Origin: DUVT01 sp041675865
GTDB taxonomy: Bacteria > Bacillota_I > Bacilli_A > ML615J-28 > CAG-698
Direction: 5' to 3'
NCBI GenBank assembly: GCA_041675865.1
Contig: JBAYTA010000016.1
Location: 1-27,757, forward strand
DNA length: 27,757 nucleotides
Under the pieces are notes generated by a model. The model was not told the DNA's origin and did not search any database. It saw only the letters and a list, made by a program, of their open reading frames with translations. Positions 15,446 through 23,792 of this stretch are shown piece after piece (position 1 is the stretch's first letter; every line of letters begins with the position of its first letter). The position numbers were made by a program, and so were the translations under genes.

Positions 15446-17498
15446 ACTTTAAAAGCGGAAACACTTTATATTTAATTAATTTGTCATTAAAATCCTTATA
15501 TGCCCTAAATCTTGTAACAATATCTCTAATATCAGAATCTGTATAGTTATAACTATCATCTACTATATAATATTCAAATGACTGTCCAGATACAATAACC
15601 CCATCTGCATAGATATCTAAATTCCTCGGGTTATATGCATATGTTTTATTATTCGATAATGCATCTGTACCAAAATAATATTCTGGTTCTAAAGCAAATA
15701 AATTTGCAATAGTTCTAGCTATAGTATTAGTACCACGAACATAAGTAATTGTGTTAGCTTCTAATTTTGGATTAGATGAAGGATCATAAATTATAAACGG
15801 AATATTTGCATTGAATAGCCTATTTTGTAAAGCTCTACTTTGATCATCATAAACATAATCAATCATTTCATTAATATCATTTTTTAAAATAGATTTATTT
15901 TTATAATATAATTCAAATGCATCTATATCACTACCATGATCACCATATAAAACAACAACTGTATTTTCATTTAACCCTAGTTCTTCTAATTTACTTAAAG
16001 CTTCCCCAATAGCATAATCTGCATAAGCAGCATGTTCAAGATAACCTTGTATTTGTTGATTTAAAATCATATTATCTTCGATTAATGAAAAATCAGCAGG
16101 GAATAAATTATCTTTACCGACAAACCAATTTCCTTCTTTAGCTTCAATTGGTTTATTGTATGGAATATGAGAAGTAATAGTAATCAAGTGCGCAAAAACT
16201 TGGTTTGCTTTTGCTTCCTCATTAAGTCTTTCAATATTTTGAATTAAGAAATCGCGGTCATTTAACCATGTATGAATTAAACCATTGCTATCTATGTTTA
16301 AACTTTCCTTACCATAATGATTGTGATAACCATATAAAGTTGTATGAACCCTAGATCTTTCATAAAATTTCTCAGTATTCGCATGTGAAGAAAAAGTATA
16401 ATAACCTTTTTCTTTAAACAATACCGGAAGTGTCGGATATTTCACCTTATCATGATCATAAATAATATAATCATTACCAATTGGATAAATTCCACTTAAA
16501 ACAGTAAACTCCGAATCACTAGTATTACCTATACCTACACTATTATAAAAATTATTAAAGTAAATAGAATTCTCTACAATTCTATTTAAATTTGGAGTCA
16601 CCTCTAAGAATTCACCATTTACTTCAATTTCAAGCCCTATTAAAAAATTATTAAAAGACTCTAATTGAATAAGTAATAAATTTTTATCTTCAAATATACC
16701 ACTATATTCATTATATATACCATCATTTGGGTTTTTTAAATCCTCTAGTTTTTCTTCTACTGTCTTGAATTTATCAGGACTTACATTAGTAAATCTATTT
16801 GTAAGAATTGAATAGCCTTCATAAATATAATAATTGAATAAGCCGACAGTTTGCGCTCCATATAATGGTGTTGTGTTATCTTCATACCAAGTATCTTCAA
16901 TATCTACTCTAAATGCACTAAGACCACTTGCCATTAAAAGGGCACCAGCAATAAATAAACCTAATCCAATTAATACTCTATCCTTTCCTTTAACTAATGA
17001 AGAATTATAAAAATTTTTATGGCTTTTATATCTCTTAAATAACCTTAAGAAGAAGAAAATAATCAATAAACTAGATAGTAAAAATATAAATTTAGCACTA
17101 GTCAGAAGTAGTAATAATGAACTAAAAATAAAACCTACTGTATCAGTATTAGAACCAGATTTAAATGCTGATAAATTATAAAAAGAGAAAAACATATTGT
17201 AATGTTGAAAATAGACTGAAAATCCAAAGTAAATAAATCCTAAAACAATTGAAAGAATCATTAAAAACTTTGCCCTTGAATAATCTTTCTTAAAAATAAC
17301 AACTGATAGTCCCACAAATATAAGTAGAAAACCAAAGTCTCCAAAGAAAGAATTGATAACCATAAAGATAGTTCTTGGAAATGGACTTAAGTTATCTAAT
17401 ATTACATTTGTTGTTAATAAAATTGAATTTAAAATATTCAATCCGAAAAATGTAATTATAAAAATAAGTTTATTTTTATTTGATTGTGCCTTTTCCAA
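15444..17498 (-). CDS. LTA synthase-family protein (membrane sulfatase-fold phosphoglycerol transferase)
   Basis: LtaS enzymes polymerise glycerol phosphate from phosphatidylglycerol onto a lipid anchor on the outer face of the membrane. The 684-residue protein has five hydrophobic segments in residues 1-200 (about 12-33, 45-68, 76-97, 124-153, 174-195), a linker, and an extracellular sulfatase-fold domain. Metal and nucleophile residues can be placed: E280 in IQLES, the catalytic threonine T326 in GIGNTSDSEF, and later GDHGSD. HANTEKFYERS and ITSHIPYN are further family blocks. The start is TTG (17496-17498), five bases after AAGGAGG. It is the last gene of an operon with an ABC-like pair. 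Phosphoglycerol transferases acting on other polymers or glycolipids are alternatives; the family is certain, the product polymer is inferred. Confidence 0.9.
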   Translation of the reverse strand: MEKAQSNKNKLIFIITFFGLNILNSILLTTNVILDNLSPFPRTIFMVINSFFGDFGFLLIFVGLSVVIFKKDYSRAKFLMILSIVLGFIYFGFSVYFQHYNMFFSFYNLSAFKSGSNTDTVGFIFSSLLLLLTSAKFIFLLSSLLIIFFFLRLFKRYKSHKNFYNSSLVKGKDRVLIGLGLFIAGALLMASGLSAFRVDIEDTWYEDNTTPLYGAQTVGLFNYYIYEGYSILTNRFTNVSPDKFKTVEEKLEDLKNPNDGIYNEYSGIFEDKNLLLIQLESFNNFLIGLEIEVNGEFLEVTPNLNRIVENSIYFNNFYNSVGIGNTSDSEFTVLSGIYPIGNDYIIYDHDKVKYPTLPVLFKEKGYYTFSSHANTEKFYERSRVHTTLYGYHNHYGKESLNIDSNGLIHTWLNDRDFLIQNIERLNEEAKANQVFAHLITITSHIPYNKPIEAKEGNWFVGKDNLFPADFSLIEDNMILNQQIQGYLEHAAYADYAIGEALSKLEELGLNENTVVVLYGDHGSDIDAFELYYKNKSILKNDINEMIDYVYDDQSRALQNRLFNANIPFIIYDPSSNPKLEANTITYVRGTNTIARTIANLFALEPEYYFGTDALSNNKTYAYNPRNLDIYADGVIVSGQSFEYYIVDDSYNYTDSDIRDIVTRFRAYKDFNDKLIKYKVFPLLK

Positions 17499-17508
17499 AA
17501 TAACCTCC

Positions 17509-18114
17509 TTATATTTTTATATTCTTTAGGATTATATAATTTAATATACCTAAACCAATAACAATTATTCCAAGAAGAATACTTAATAAATAAATGATTG
17601 TATAATAAATTATTGATAAAACAACCATCACCGTAATTACAAGTACTATACTATAAAAGAAACCACGCTTAAGTTTAAGTATACCAAGCAAGAAACCAAA
17701 TAATGATAAACTTAAGAATATTGAAGTTAAATATACTATAATCTCAATTTTAAATTCATCAAATAAAGGTCTACTGCCACCTATTATAAACTGATAAGAG
17801 AAAATATAGAAACTTACAAAAAACAAAGATACCAGTAAAACAAAAAATATATTTTTTAAATATATCTTATAAACATTTCTTCTACTAATTCCTAAACTTA
17901 AATCATTATATAATCTCTTACTAGAACTATGATAGCTATAAAGAAAACTTACTAATGATAAAGTACCATAGATATTATAAATTAACAATGAAGGGTCTAA
18001 ATCTAAGTCTTCAAAAAGAATCAAAGAAACCATTATCAATAATAAAGTTAATATAATTATTGAGACTAGTTTCACAATCTCGTTTTCAAAAAATTTATTA
18101 TCTAACTTTTTCAT
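17509..18114 (-). CDS. ABC-2-like membrane protein, partner of the degenerate ABC protein
   Basis: This 201-residue protein is mostly hydrophobic, with about six membrane segments (14-33, 42-60, 88-110, 123-145, 153-171, 173-196). The cytoplasmic loop SLGISRRNVYKIYLKN (73-88) resembles the coupling-type loop common in ABC-2-type permeases of Bacillota. Its ATG overlaps the TGA stop of the ABC-like gene (ATGA), and the LtaS-like gene follows ten bases later, so all three are coupled. I infer a small transporter or membrane-sensor half, but sequence features beyond topology are few. No signal peptide or catalytic motif is seen. Confidence 0.75.
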   Translation of the reverse strand: MKKLDNKFFENEIVKLVSIIILTLLLIMVSLILFEDLDLDPSLLIYNIYGTLSLVSFLYSYHSSSKRLYNDLSLGISRRNVYKIYLKNIFFVLLVSLFFVSFYIFSYQFIIGGSRPLFDEFKIEIIVYLTSIFLSLSLFGFLLGILKLKRGFFYSIVLVITVMVVLSIIYYTIIYLLSILLGIIVIGLGILNYIILKNIKI

Positions 18115-18920
18115 ATTTCACCCAAATATTTCTCTATCTCATAGATACTAATAATTTCATAATTTACTTTTTGTTTTTGCCATTGCTTTAATTCTTCCTT
18201 AGTATAATTATTTAATGCTATTATTTTATTTCCTTTATAGACTTTATCTTTTATTAAGAAATATTTATCTATGTCTTTATCAAAAACAATAAAATTATCA
18301 TTATTATGCATAATTATTGATTCATTAAAATCACTTAAGAATAAAATTCTATTTAACTTACCCTTAAAAGGAAGTAATTTATCAATACCTAAAATAACAT
18401 TATCAAACTCACTTGAAGCAAGCTTATTTACAAAGTAATTATAATCACTTTTTAAATTAATATTAGCAAGTGGATTATTAATAATAATATTATCTTTTTG
18501 CAAGCTACATAATAAAGCTAAATTCACAAAAGAGTTACCAGTATTTGTAAATTCATATTTATATGTAATATCAGTTTCACCACGTATATTTAATTCCTTA
18601 CAGATTTGTACAAACTTCTCTTTATCAAATTCTAAATTATAATCTTTTAAAGCAGACTCTATTTTATTAACCCTTAGTGTAGTTAGATATTTATTTTTAA
18701 AATCAAAATAAACTCTATTTAAAAAAAACTCTTCATTATCAAAAACATCTACTTTGTTTAAAAAGATAGAATTATTATTTTTATTTATTCCAGCAATTAA
18801 CTCTAATAAATTTGCAACAATATTATTATCCCTTGCAAAGATTCCAATCTTTTCTCCATCATATATATTCATATCTATATTGTAATCTTTAAGACCTAAA
18901 TTCTTTATTTCTAATTTCAT
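18111..18920 (-). CDS. Degenerate ABC-type ATPase-like protein lacking nucleotide-binding motifs
   Basis: The 269-residue protein aligns by eye with the frame of an ABC ATPase but has lost its key residues. The Walker A position reads GIFARDNNIVANLLELIAGI (26-45), with no GxGKS/T. The signature region reads FTNTGNS (about 124-130) where LSGGQ is expected. The Walker B/E region reads NIIINNPLAN (144-153), without Asp-Glu. Flanking elements (GEKIGIF, LLELIAG, the spacing to the Walker B strand) still look ABC-like. It has a weak promoter and an AAGGTG ribosome site, and overlaps the permease-like gene as ATGA. I infer a non-hydrolysing scaffold or sensor subunit. A quite different fold with chance resemblance is possible, and the frame is clean, so this is not an obvious pseudogene. 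Confidence 0.7.
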   Translation of the reverse strand: MKLEIKNLGLKDYNIDMNIYDGEKIGIFARDNNIVANLLELIAGINKNNNSIFLNKVDVFDNEEFFLNRVYFDFKNKYLTTLRVNKIESALKDYNLEFDKEKFVQICKELNIRGETDITYKYEFTNTGNSFVNLALLCSLQKDNIIINNPLANINLKSDYNYFVNKLASSEFDNVILGIDKLLPFKGKLNRILFLSDFNESIIMHNNDNFIVFDKDIDKYFLIKDKVYKGNKIIALNNYTKEELKQWQKQKVNYEIISIYEIEKYLGEI

Positions 18921-18940
18921 ACTTATATCACCTTATAACA

Positions 18941-18946
18941 ATTATA
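18941..18946 (-). promoter_or_regulatory. Possible -10 element of the ABC-like/LtaS operon
   Basis: A TATAAT on the minus strand lies 20 bases upstream of the ATG at 18918-18920, with an AAGGTGA ribosome site in between. The -35 region overlaps the T tract of the preceding suf terminator and matches poorly. Confidence 0.4.
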
Positions 18947-18955
18947 CAAGAATTA

Positions 18956-19004
18956 AACAAAAAAATAAAGTGCTAATCTCTATATATTGACATTAACACT
19001 TTAT
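18956..19004 (-). terminator. Intrinsic terminator of the apbE-suf operon
   Basis: ATAAAGTGCTAAT (18965-18977) and ATTAACACTTTAT (18992-19004) form a 13-bp stem with one G-T wobble in RNA. On the minus strand a seven-T run follows (18959-18965). It lies 23 bases after the sufB stop. Confidence 0.85.
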
Positions 19005-19027
19005 CTGTTTACTTTATTTATTTTATT

Positions 19028-20431
19028 TTAACCAATAGAACCAACCATTTCTAATTTAATCAGTTGATTTAATTCTACTGCATATTCCATTGGAAGTTCT
19101 TTCGCAAATGGCTCTATGAAGCCCATTACTATTAGTTCTAAAGCTTGTTCTTCTGTCAATCCTCTACTCATAAGATAGAATAATTGATCATCACTTACTT
19201 TAGAAACAGTTGCTTCATGTTCAATTCTTGCTTTATTGTTTGAGACAACATTAAATGGGATTGTATCACTTGTAGATATATCATCTAAAATGATTGTATC
19301 ACATTCAACTCTGCTTCTAGCTCCAGCAGCTTTTTTGCCATGCTTTACAAGCCCACGGTAATTTACTTTACCTCCGCCTCTAGAAATTGATTTAGAGATA
19401 ATATTACTTGTAGTATCAGGAGCAAGATGAATCATTTTAGCACCTGAATCTTGGATTTGTCCCTCGCCTGCAAATGCAATTGAAATTGTAGTGCCTTTAG
19501 CCTTTGGCCCCATTAAAATACATGCAGGATATTTCATATTAACCATTGAACCAATATTTCCGTCAATCCATTCCATATGACCGCGAGCTAAAACTGTAGC
19601 TCTTTTTGTAACTAAGTTAACAATATTGTTTGACCAATTTTGAATTGTCGTATATCTACAATATCCATCTTCTTTAATAATAATCTCTACAATAGCAGCA
19701 TGTAGTGAATCTTTTGAGTAAATAGGTGCTGTACATCCTTCTACATAATTTACACTTGCACCTTCTTCCACAATTATCAATGTTCTTTCAAATTGACCCA
19801 TTTGTTGGGAATTAATTCTAAAGTATGATTGTAGAGGTTTATCTACTTTAACTCCTTTAGGAACATAAATAAATGAACCACCACTCCAAACAGCAGAGTT
19901 TAGGGCTGCAAATTTATTATCTGAATAAGGAACAACAGTTCCAAAATATTCTTTAACTAATTCTGGATATTTTTTAACCGCCGTATCAGTATCACAGAAT
20001 ATTACACCTAATTTATCTAATTCTTCTAACGTAGAATGATATACTGCTTCACTTTCAAATTGGGTAGTTACCCCAGCTAGATATTTTCTTTCAGCCTCAG
20101 GAATCCCAATCTTTTCAAAAGTATCCTTTATTTCTTCAGGAACATCTTCCCATTTATTTCCTACTTGATCTGTAGATTTAATATAGTATGTATAATCATC
20201 AAAATTCAAAAAATCCAAATTTGGACCAAAACTTGGCATTGGTTTTGCCATAAATTCATTATATGCTTTGATTCTAAAATCAAGCATCCAATCTGGTTCA
20301 TTTTTATATTTTGAGATTGCTTTTACTACATCAAGACTTAAACCTTTACCAGTATCTAATATATGTTTCGCATCAGTGGTGAAACCATACTTGTAATCAC
20401 CAATAATACTGTTAATATTCTCGTTCTTCAT
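19028..20431 (-). CDS. sufB: Fe-S cluster assembly scaffold protein SufB
   Basis: SufB is the scaffold subunit of the SufBCD complex on which Fe-S clusters are built. The 467-residue protein carries family blocks FIYVPKGVKVDKPLQSYFRI, EEGASVNYVEGCTAP, GHMEWIDGNIGS and, near the C-terminus, SRVECDTIILDD with the conserved cysteine thought to receive sulfur. DDQLFYLMSRGL precedes the end, as in all SufB/SufD. I use ATG 20429-20431, preceded by AAGGTGAGG, instead of the GTG nine bases upstream. The gene overlaps the end of sufU by 20 bases and closes the operon before a strong terminator. The order C-D-S-U-B is that of Bacillus. Confidence 0.97.
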   Translation of the reverse strand: MKNENINSIIGDYKYGFTTDAKHILDTGKGLSLDVVKAISKYKNEPDWMLDFRIKAYNEFMAKPMPSFGPNLDFLNFDDYTYYIKSTDQVGNKWEDVPEEIKDTFEKIGIPEAERKYLAGVTTQFESEAVYHSTLEELDKLGVIFCDTDTAVKKYPELVKEYFGTVVPYSDNKFAALNSAVWSGGSFIYVPKGVKVDKPLQSYFRINSQQMGQFERTLIIVEEGASVNYVEGCTAPIYSKDSLHAAIVEIIIKEDGYCRYTTIQNWSNNIVNLVTKRATVLARGHMEWIDGNIGSMVNMKYPACILMGPKAKGTTISIAFAGEGQIQDSGAKMIHLAPDTTSNIISKSISRGGGKVNYRGLVKHGKKAAGARSRVECDTIILDDISTSDTIPFNVVSNNKARIEHEATVSKVSDDQLFYLMSRGLTEEQALELIVMGFIEPFAKELPMEYAVELNQLIKLEMVGSIG

Positions 20432-20852
20432 TTTCCTCACCTTTTATTAATTGCTCTAAGGCTTTGAAGGCTATTGTTGCACACTTAATTCTTGCTGGGA
20501 ATTTTGAAACACCTTGATATACTAATGCTTCATCTAACTCTTCTTCATCTTCTATTTTTTCGCCAAGCAACATTTTATAATATTTATCTATTATTCTAAG
20601 TGCATCATCAGTGCTTTTTTCTTTCACAAGTTCACTTAATACACTTGCGGAAGAACAACATATAGAACAGCCTACTCCTTGATGATTAACTTCTTTTATT
20701 ATACCTTCTTCTATATTTGCTTCTATGGTAATATCATCACCACAAGAAGGATTCTTGTAATGAATTTTCTTAAACCCTTTAAGACCTTTATTTCTTGGGT
20801 TTTTATAATGATCCATTATTACTTGTCTGTATAAATTTTCTAAGTTATTCAT
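20412..20852 (-). CDS. sufU: SufU sulfur-transfer protein
   Basis: SufU takes persulfide sulfur from SufS in Gram-positive Suf systems through a zinc-bound cysteine site. The 146-residue protein has all expected ligands: C37 and D39 in NPSCGDD, C62 in GVGCSICCSS, and C124 in RIKCATIAFKAL. The insertion between C62 and C124 typical of SufU as opposed to IscU is present (residues about 85-115, rich in Glu). Extra cysteines C65 and C66 are adjacent to C62. It begins in an ATGA overlap with sufS and ends inside sufB, so translation of the three is coupled. Confidence 0.96.
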   Translation of the reverse strand: MNNLENLYRQVIMDHYKNPRNKGLKGFKKIHYKNPSCGDDITIEANIEEGIIKEVNHQGVGCSICCSSASVLSELVKEKSTDDALRIIDKYYKMLLGEKIEDEEELDEALVYQGVSKFPARIKCATIAFKALEQLIKGEENEEREY

Positions 20853-22066
20853 AGAGCACCTTCAAGCTTTTTAAATAATTTAATAGTATTCTTTGTAGCA
20901 TTTACAAATTTATCAATATCTTGATAATCATTGTATATATAAAAACTTGCTCTTAATGTTCCTACACAGTGAAGCCATCTTGTAACAAGTTGAGCACAGT
21001 GATGCCCAGCTCTAATACAAATTCCTTCCTCATCATAGCAAGTTGCAGCATCATGTGGATGTACACCTTTTATATTAAAACTTAATATAGCAATATCTGA
21101 ATTTTTATTATATATCTCTAAATCTTCAATATTAGAAATTTTTTCAAGCAAATATTTATGAAGACTTTTATTATGTTCTTCAATATTTTCATACCCTAAC
21201 TCTTCAATAAAGTCTATTGCTCTACCTAGTCCAATTACTTCAGCAATCATTGGAGTTCCAGCTTCAAATCTATATGGGATATCTTTTATCTCAACATTAT
21301 CTTTTGAAACTGCCTCATTCATATCACCACCATAAAAGATGGGATCTAATGCTTTTAAGAGTTTAGCTTTTCCAAATAACACACCAACACCAGTTGGGCC
21401 AAACATTTTGTGTCCTGAAAATGCCAGAAAATCACAATTTAAATCTTTCACATCAATCCTCATATGAGGGATTGCTTGTGCAGCATCAACTATAACTATT
21501 GCATTATAGGAGTGTGCAATATCTATAATTTCTTTTAGGGGAGTTATATATCCGAAAACATTTGATACATAAGTAATAACAACAACTTTCACATTATCGT
21601 TAATTGATTTTTTAAAATTCTCTACTGTAATCCTACCTTCTTTATCTAGGGGAACATATGATATCTTTGCGTTTTTTTTCTTGCATACTTGCATCCAAGG
21701 TAAAATTGAACTGTGATGTTCTAATTCAGTAGTAAGAATTTCATCACCAGCTTTAATATTGTTTTCACTATACATTAAAGCAAGTTTATTTAGTGAATCT
21801 GTAGTAGAACTAGTAAAGATGATTTCTTCAAAGTTTGCATTAATAAACTTTGCAACCTTCTCTCTAGCTTTTTCAAATTCGTTTGTTGCCCTATAACTTA
21901 AATCATAAACTCCACGATGAATATTAACACCATAATCAATATAATATTCATTCATTTTATCTATAACAATTTGAGGCTTTAAACTAGTTGCACCACTATC
22001 AAGATAAACTAAATCTTTATTTTTATATATTGGAAATTTACTTTTAATATCCGATGTATCAAACAT
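20849..22066 (-). CDS. sufS: Cysteine desulfurase SufS
   Basis: SufS is a PLP enzyme of group II that removes sulfur from cysteine and passes it to SufU. In 405 residues the landmarks are YLDSGATSLKP (21-31), the ELEHHSS block (114-120), VDAAQAIPH (193-201), the PLP lysine K220 in SGHKMFGPTG, and the persulfide cysteine C357 in IRAGHHCAQ on the short active-site loop of this group. The start ATG at 22064-22066 has a GGAG-type site. Twelve bases separate it from sufD, and its stop TGA overlaps the sufU start. All residues needed for activity are present. Confidence 0.97.
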   Translation of the reverse strand: MFDTSDIKSKFPIYKNKDLVYLDSGATSLKPQIVIDKMNEYYIDYGVNIHRGVYDLSYRATNEFEKAREKVAKFINANFEEIIFTSSTTDSLNKLALMYSENNIKAGDEILTTELEHHSSILPWMQVCKKKNAKISYVPLDKEGRITVENFKKSINDNVKVVVITYVSNVFGYITPLKEIIDIAHSYNAIVIVDAAQAIPHMRIDVKDLNCDFLAFSGHKMFGPTGVGVLFGKAKLLKALDPIFYGGDMNEAVSKDNVEIKDIPYRFEAGTPMIAEVIGLGRAIDFIEELGYENIEEHNKSLHKYLLEKISNIEDLEIYNKNSDIAILSFNIKGVHPHDAATCYDEEGICIRAGHHCAQLVTRWLHCVGTLRASFYIYNDYQDIDKFVNATKNTIKLFKKLEGAL

Positions 22067-22077
22067 TTATTTCACTC

Positions 22078-22968
22078 CTATAAATTTGAATTAATCCAAG
22101 CTAAGCAATAGTCTTGGAATTTCCCTTCTTTAACCTCAGCTAAAACTGGATTAATAAAACCAGCAACAATCAATTTTTCTGATTCGTCTTTTGTAAGACC
22201 TCTACTCATTAGATAATACAATTCATCTTCATCAATTGCTCCAATAGATGCACCATGATTTGCAATAACATCAAAATCATCAATCTCTAGTAGGGGATTT
22301 GCACTCAAAACTGAATATTCATCAAGTAATAACCCTTTTGCTCTTTGTCTAATTTCTGCTTTATGTGCTCCTTGAATAATAATTCCTTTAGAATTAATAG
22401 TTAGATATGATTCATTCTTACAAATACCATAATTTAATAAATTTGAAATTGTATTTTTTGCATTATGATATATATTTACATTAAAATCTTGTTTTTTCTT
22501 AGATGTATTAATTAAGACATTCTTAACATCTACAAGTGCTCTTTCATTTTCTAAATGAAAATTTTCATCTATTGTTCCATCACCAACATGAGTTGTTAGT
22601 GTTTTATAATTAAGATATGCATAAGATTTTACATATGCATTTACAATCGCCTTAATATCTTGGACTGTACCACTTCTTCTTAGAGAAGTATAATCAAATT
22701 TAGAACCTTCTTCTAAATTAAATTCAATCTCAATTATTGGAGAATTCTTTAAATCATAAAATACTTCTGAAAGTTTAATATTAATATTTTTCTTAACTTT
22801 GTAGCTTATCTTAGTATCTTTATCAATAATATGAATAACTTTTAAATCAACATTGTTAGAAAATTCAAGACTTAATTTATCATTACTTCTAAAGATTACC
22901 TCACCATTTTTAGTAACAATATAATCTTCATTATTATCAATTAATTCTTGTTTAATAATTTCCAACAT
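22078..22968 (-). CDS. sufD: Fe-S cluster assembly protein SufD (short form)
   Basis: SufD pairs with SufB and SufC in the assembly complex. At 296 residues this protein is clearly shorter than typical SufD (around 420-440), mainly in the N-terminal half. The conserved C-terminal core is present: KAEIRQRAKGLLLD, IDDFDVIANHGASIGAIDEDELYYLMSRGLTKDES and GFINPVLAEV. The histidine of NHGAS corresponds to the SufD histidine placed near the cluster site in E. coli; the cysteine often found two residues before it is replaced here. Position between sufC and sufS confirms identity. Two bases separate it from sufC. The shortening may reflect loss of the N-terminal helical region. Confidence 0.92.
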   Translation of the reverse strand: MLEIIKQELIDNNEDYIVTKNGEVIFRSNDKLSLEFSNNVDLKVIHIIDKDTKISYKVKKNINIKLSEVFYDLKNSPIIEIEFNLEEGSKFDYTSLRRSGTVQDIKAIVNAYVKSYAYLNYKTLTTHVGDGTIDENFHLENERALVDVKNVLINTSKKKQDFNVNIYHNAKNTISNLLNYGICKNESYLTINSKGIIIQGAHKAEIRQRAKGLLLDEYSVLSANPLLEIDDFDVIANHGASIGAIDEDELYYLMSRGLTKDESEKLIVAGFINPVLAEVKEGKFQDYCLAWINSNL

Positions 22969-22970
22969 AA

Positions 22971-23792
22971 TTATTCTCCAGCAGAAGTTCTAACTGCACA
23001 AGTACCTAAAACTATTTGCTTACGCTTTTCAGTTAGAGCATCTAAATCTTCTTCTAAGTTTAACCAATCATATCCTTCATCATCGATCTTCTTAATTAAC
23101 TCTTTTCCACCAGTATAAACAATTCTTCCACCAATCATAATATGAACATAATCTACATCGATATATTCTAATAATCTTTGATAGTGAGTAATAATTATAG
23201 CCCCAAATTCAGGACCACGCATATCATTAATGTTTTCGCCAACAATTCTTAAGGCATCAACATCCAAACCTGAATCTATTTCATCTAAGATTGCAAAACT
23301 AGGTTTTAGCATCTTAAGCTGAAGGATTTCATTTCTTTTTCTTTCACCACCAGAGAACCCATCATTAACATATCTATGTGGCATATCTGGAGCCATTTTT
23401 AAATCACTAACAGCTTTCTCTAGATTACGAATAAATTTGAATAATGAAACATGTTCTCCTTCTGGAAGTTTAGCTTGGATTGCAGTTTTGATAAAATCTG
23501 AATTAGTAATCCCACTAATTTCTGTTGGATACTGCATCCCAAGGAATAATCCTTTTCTTGCTCTTTCATCAACTTCCATTTCTAAAACATCTTCATCATC
23601 AAGTGATATTTCACCTTCGGTAATTTCATATTTATAATTACCCATTATCGCTCCAGCTAAAGTTGATTTCCCTGTACCATTAGGACCCATAATTGCATGA
23701 ACTTCACCAGTATTAACAACTAGGTCAACTCCTCTTAGGATTTTTTTATCTTCAACAGAAGCGTGTAAATTTATAATTTTTAATGTTCTCAT
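22971..23792 (-). CDS. sufC: Fe-S assembly ATPase SufC
   Basis: SufC is the ABC-type ATPase that drives conformational change in SufBCD; it is cytoplasmic and not a transporter. The 273-residue protein has Walker A GPNGTGKST (36-44), Q-loop MQYPTEISG (86-94), signature FSGGERKR (146-153), Walker B AILDE (167-171) with IDSGLDVDAL, and the switch histidine in IITHYQR. A C-terminal extension of about 20 residues (LTEKRKQIVLGTCAVRTSAG) goes beyond the usual end. The ATG (23790-23792) overlaps the apbE stop as ATGA, linking the two translationally. Confidence 0.97.
   Translation of the reverse strand: MRTLKIINLHASVEDKKILRGVDLVVNTGEVHAIMGPNGTGKSTLAGAIMGNYKYEITEGEISLDDEDVLEMEVDERARKGLFLGMQYPTEISGITNSDFIKTAIQAKLPEGEHVSLFKFIRNLEKAVSDLKMAPDMPHRYVNDGFSGGERKRNEILQLKMLKPSFAILDEIDSGLDVDALRIVGENINDMRGPEFGAIIITHYQRLLEYIDVDYVHIMIGGRIVYTGGKELIKKIDDEGYDWLNLEEDLDALTEKRKQIVLGTCAVRTSAGE

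Noticed and set aside
16491..16527. Damaged LtaS active site (GNTSDSEF instead of GKTSDSEF)
   Set aside because: The nucleophile Thr and the surrounding SD-EF residues are present; the Asn for Lys change does not remove a catalytic residue.
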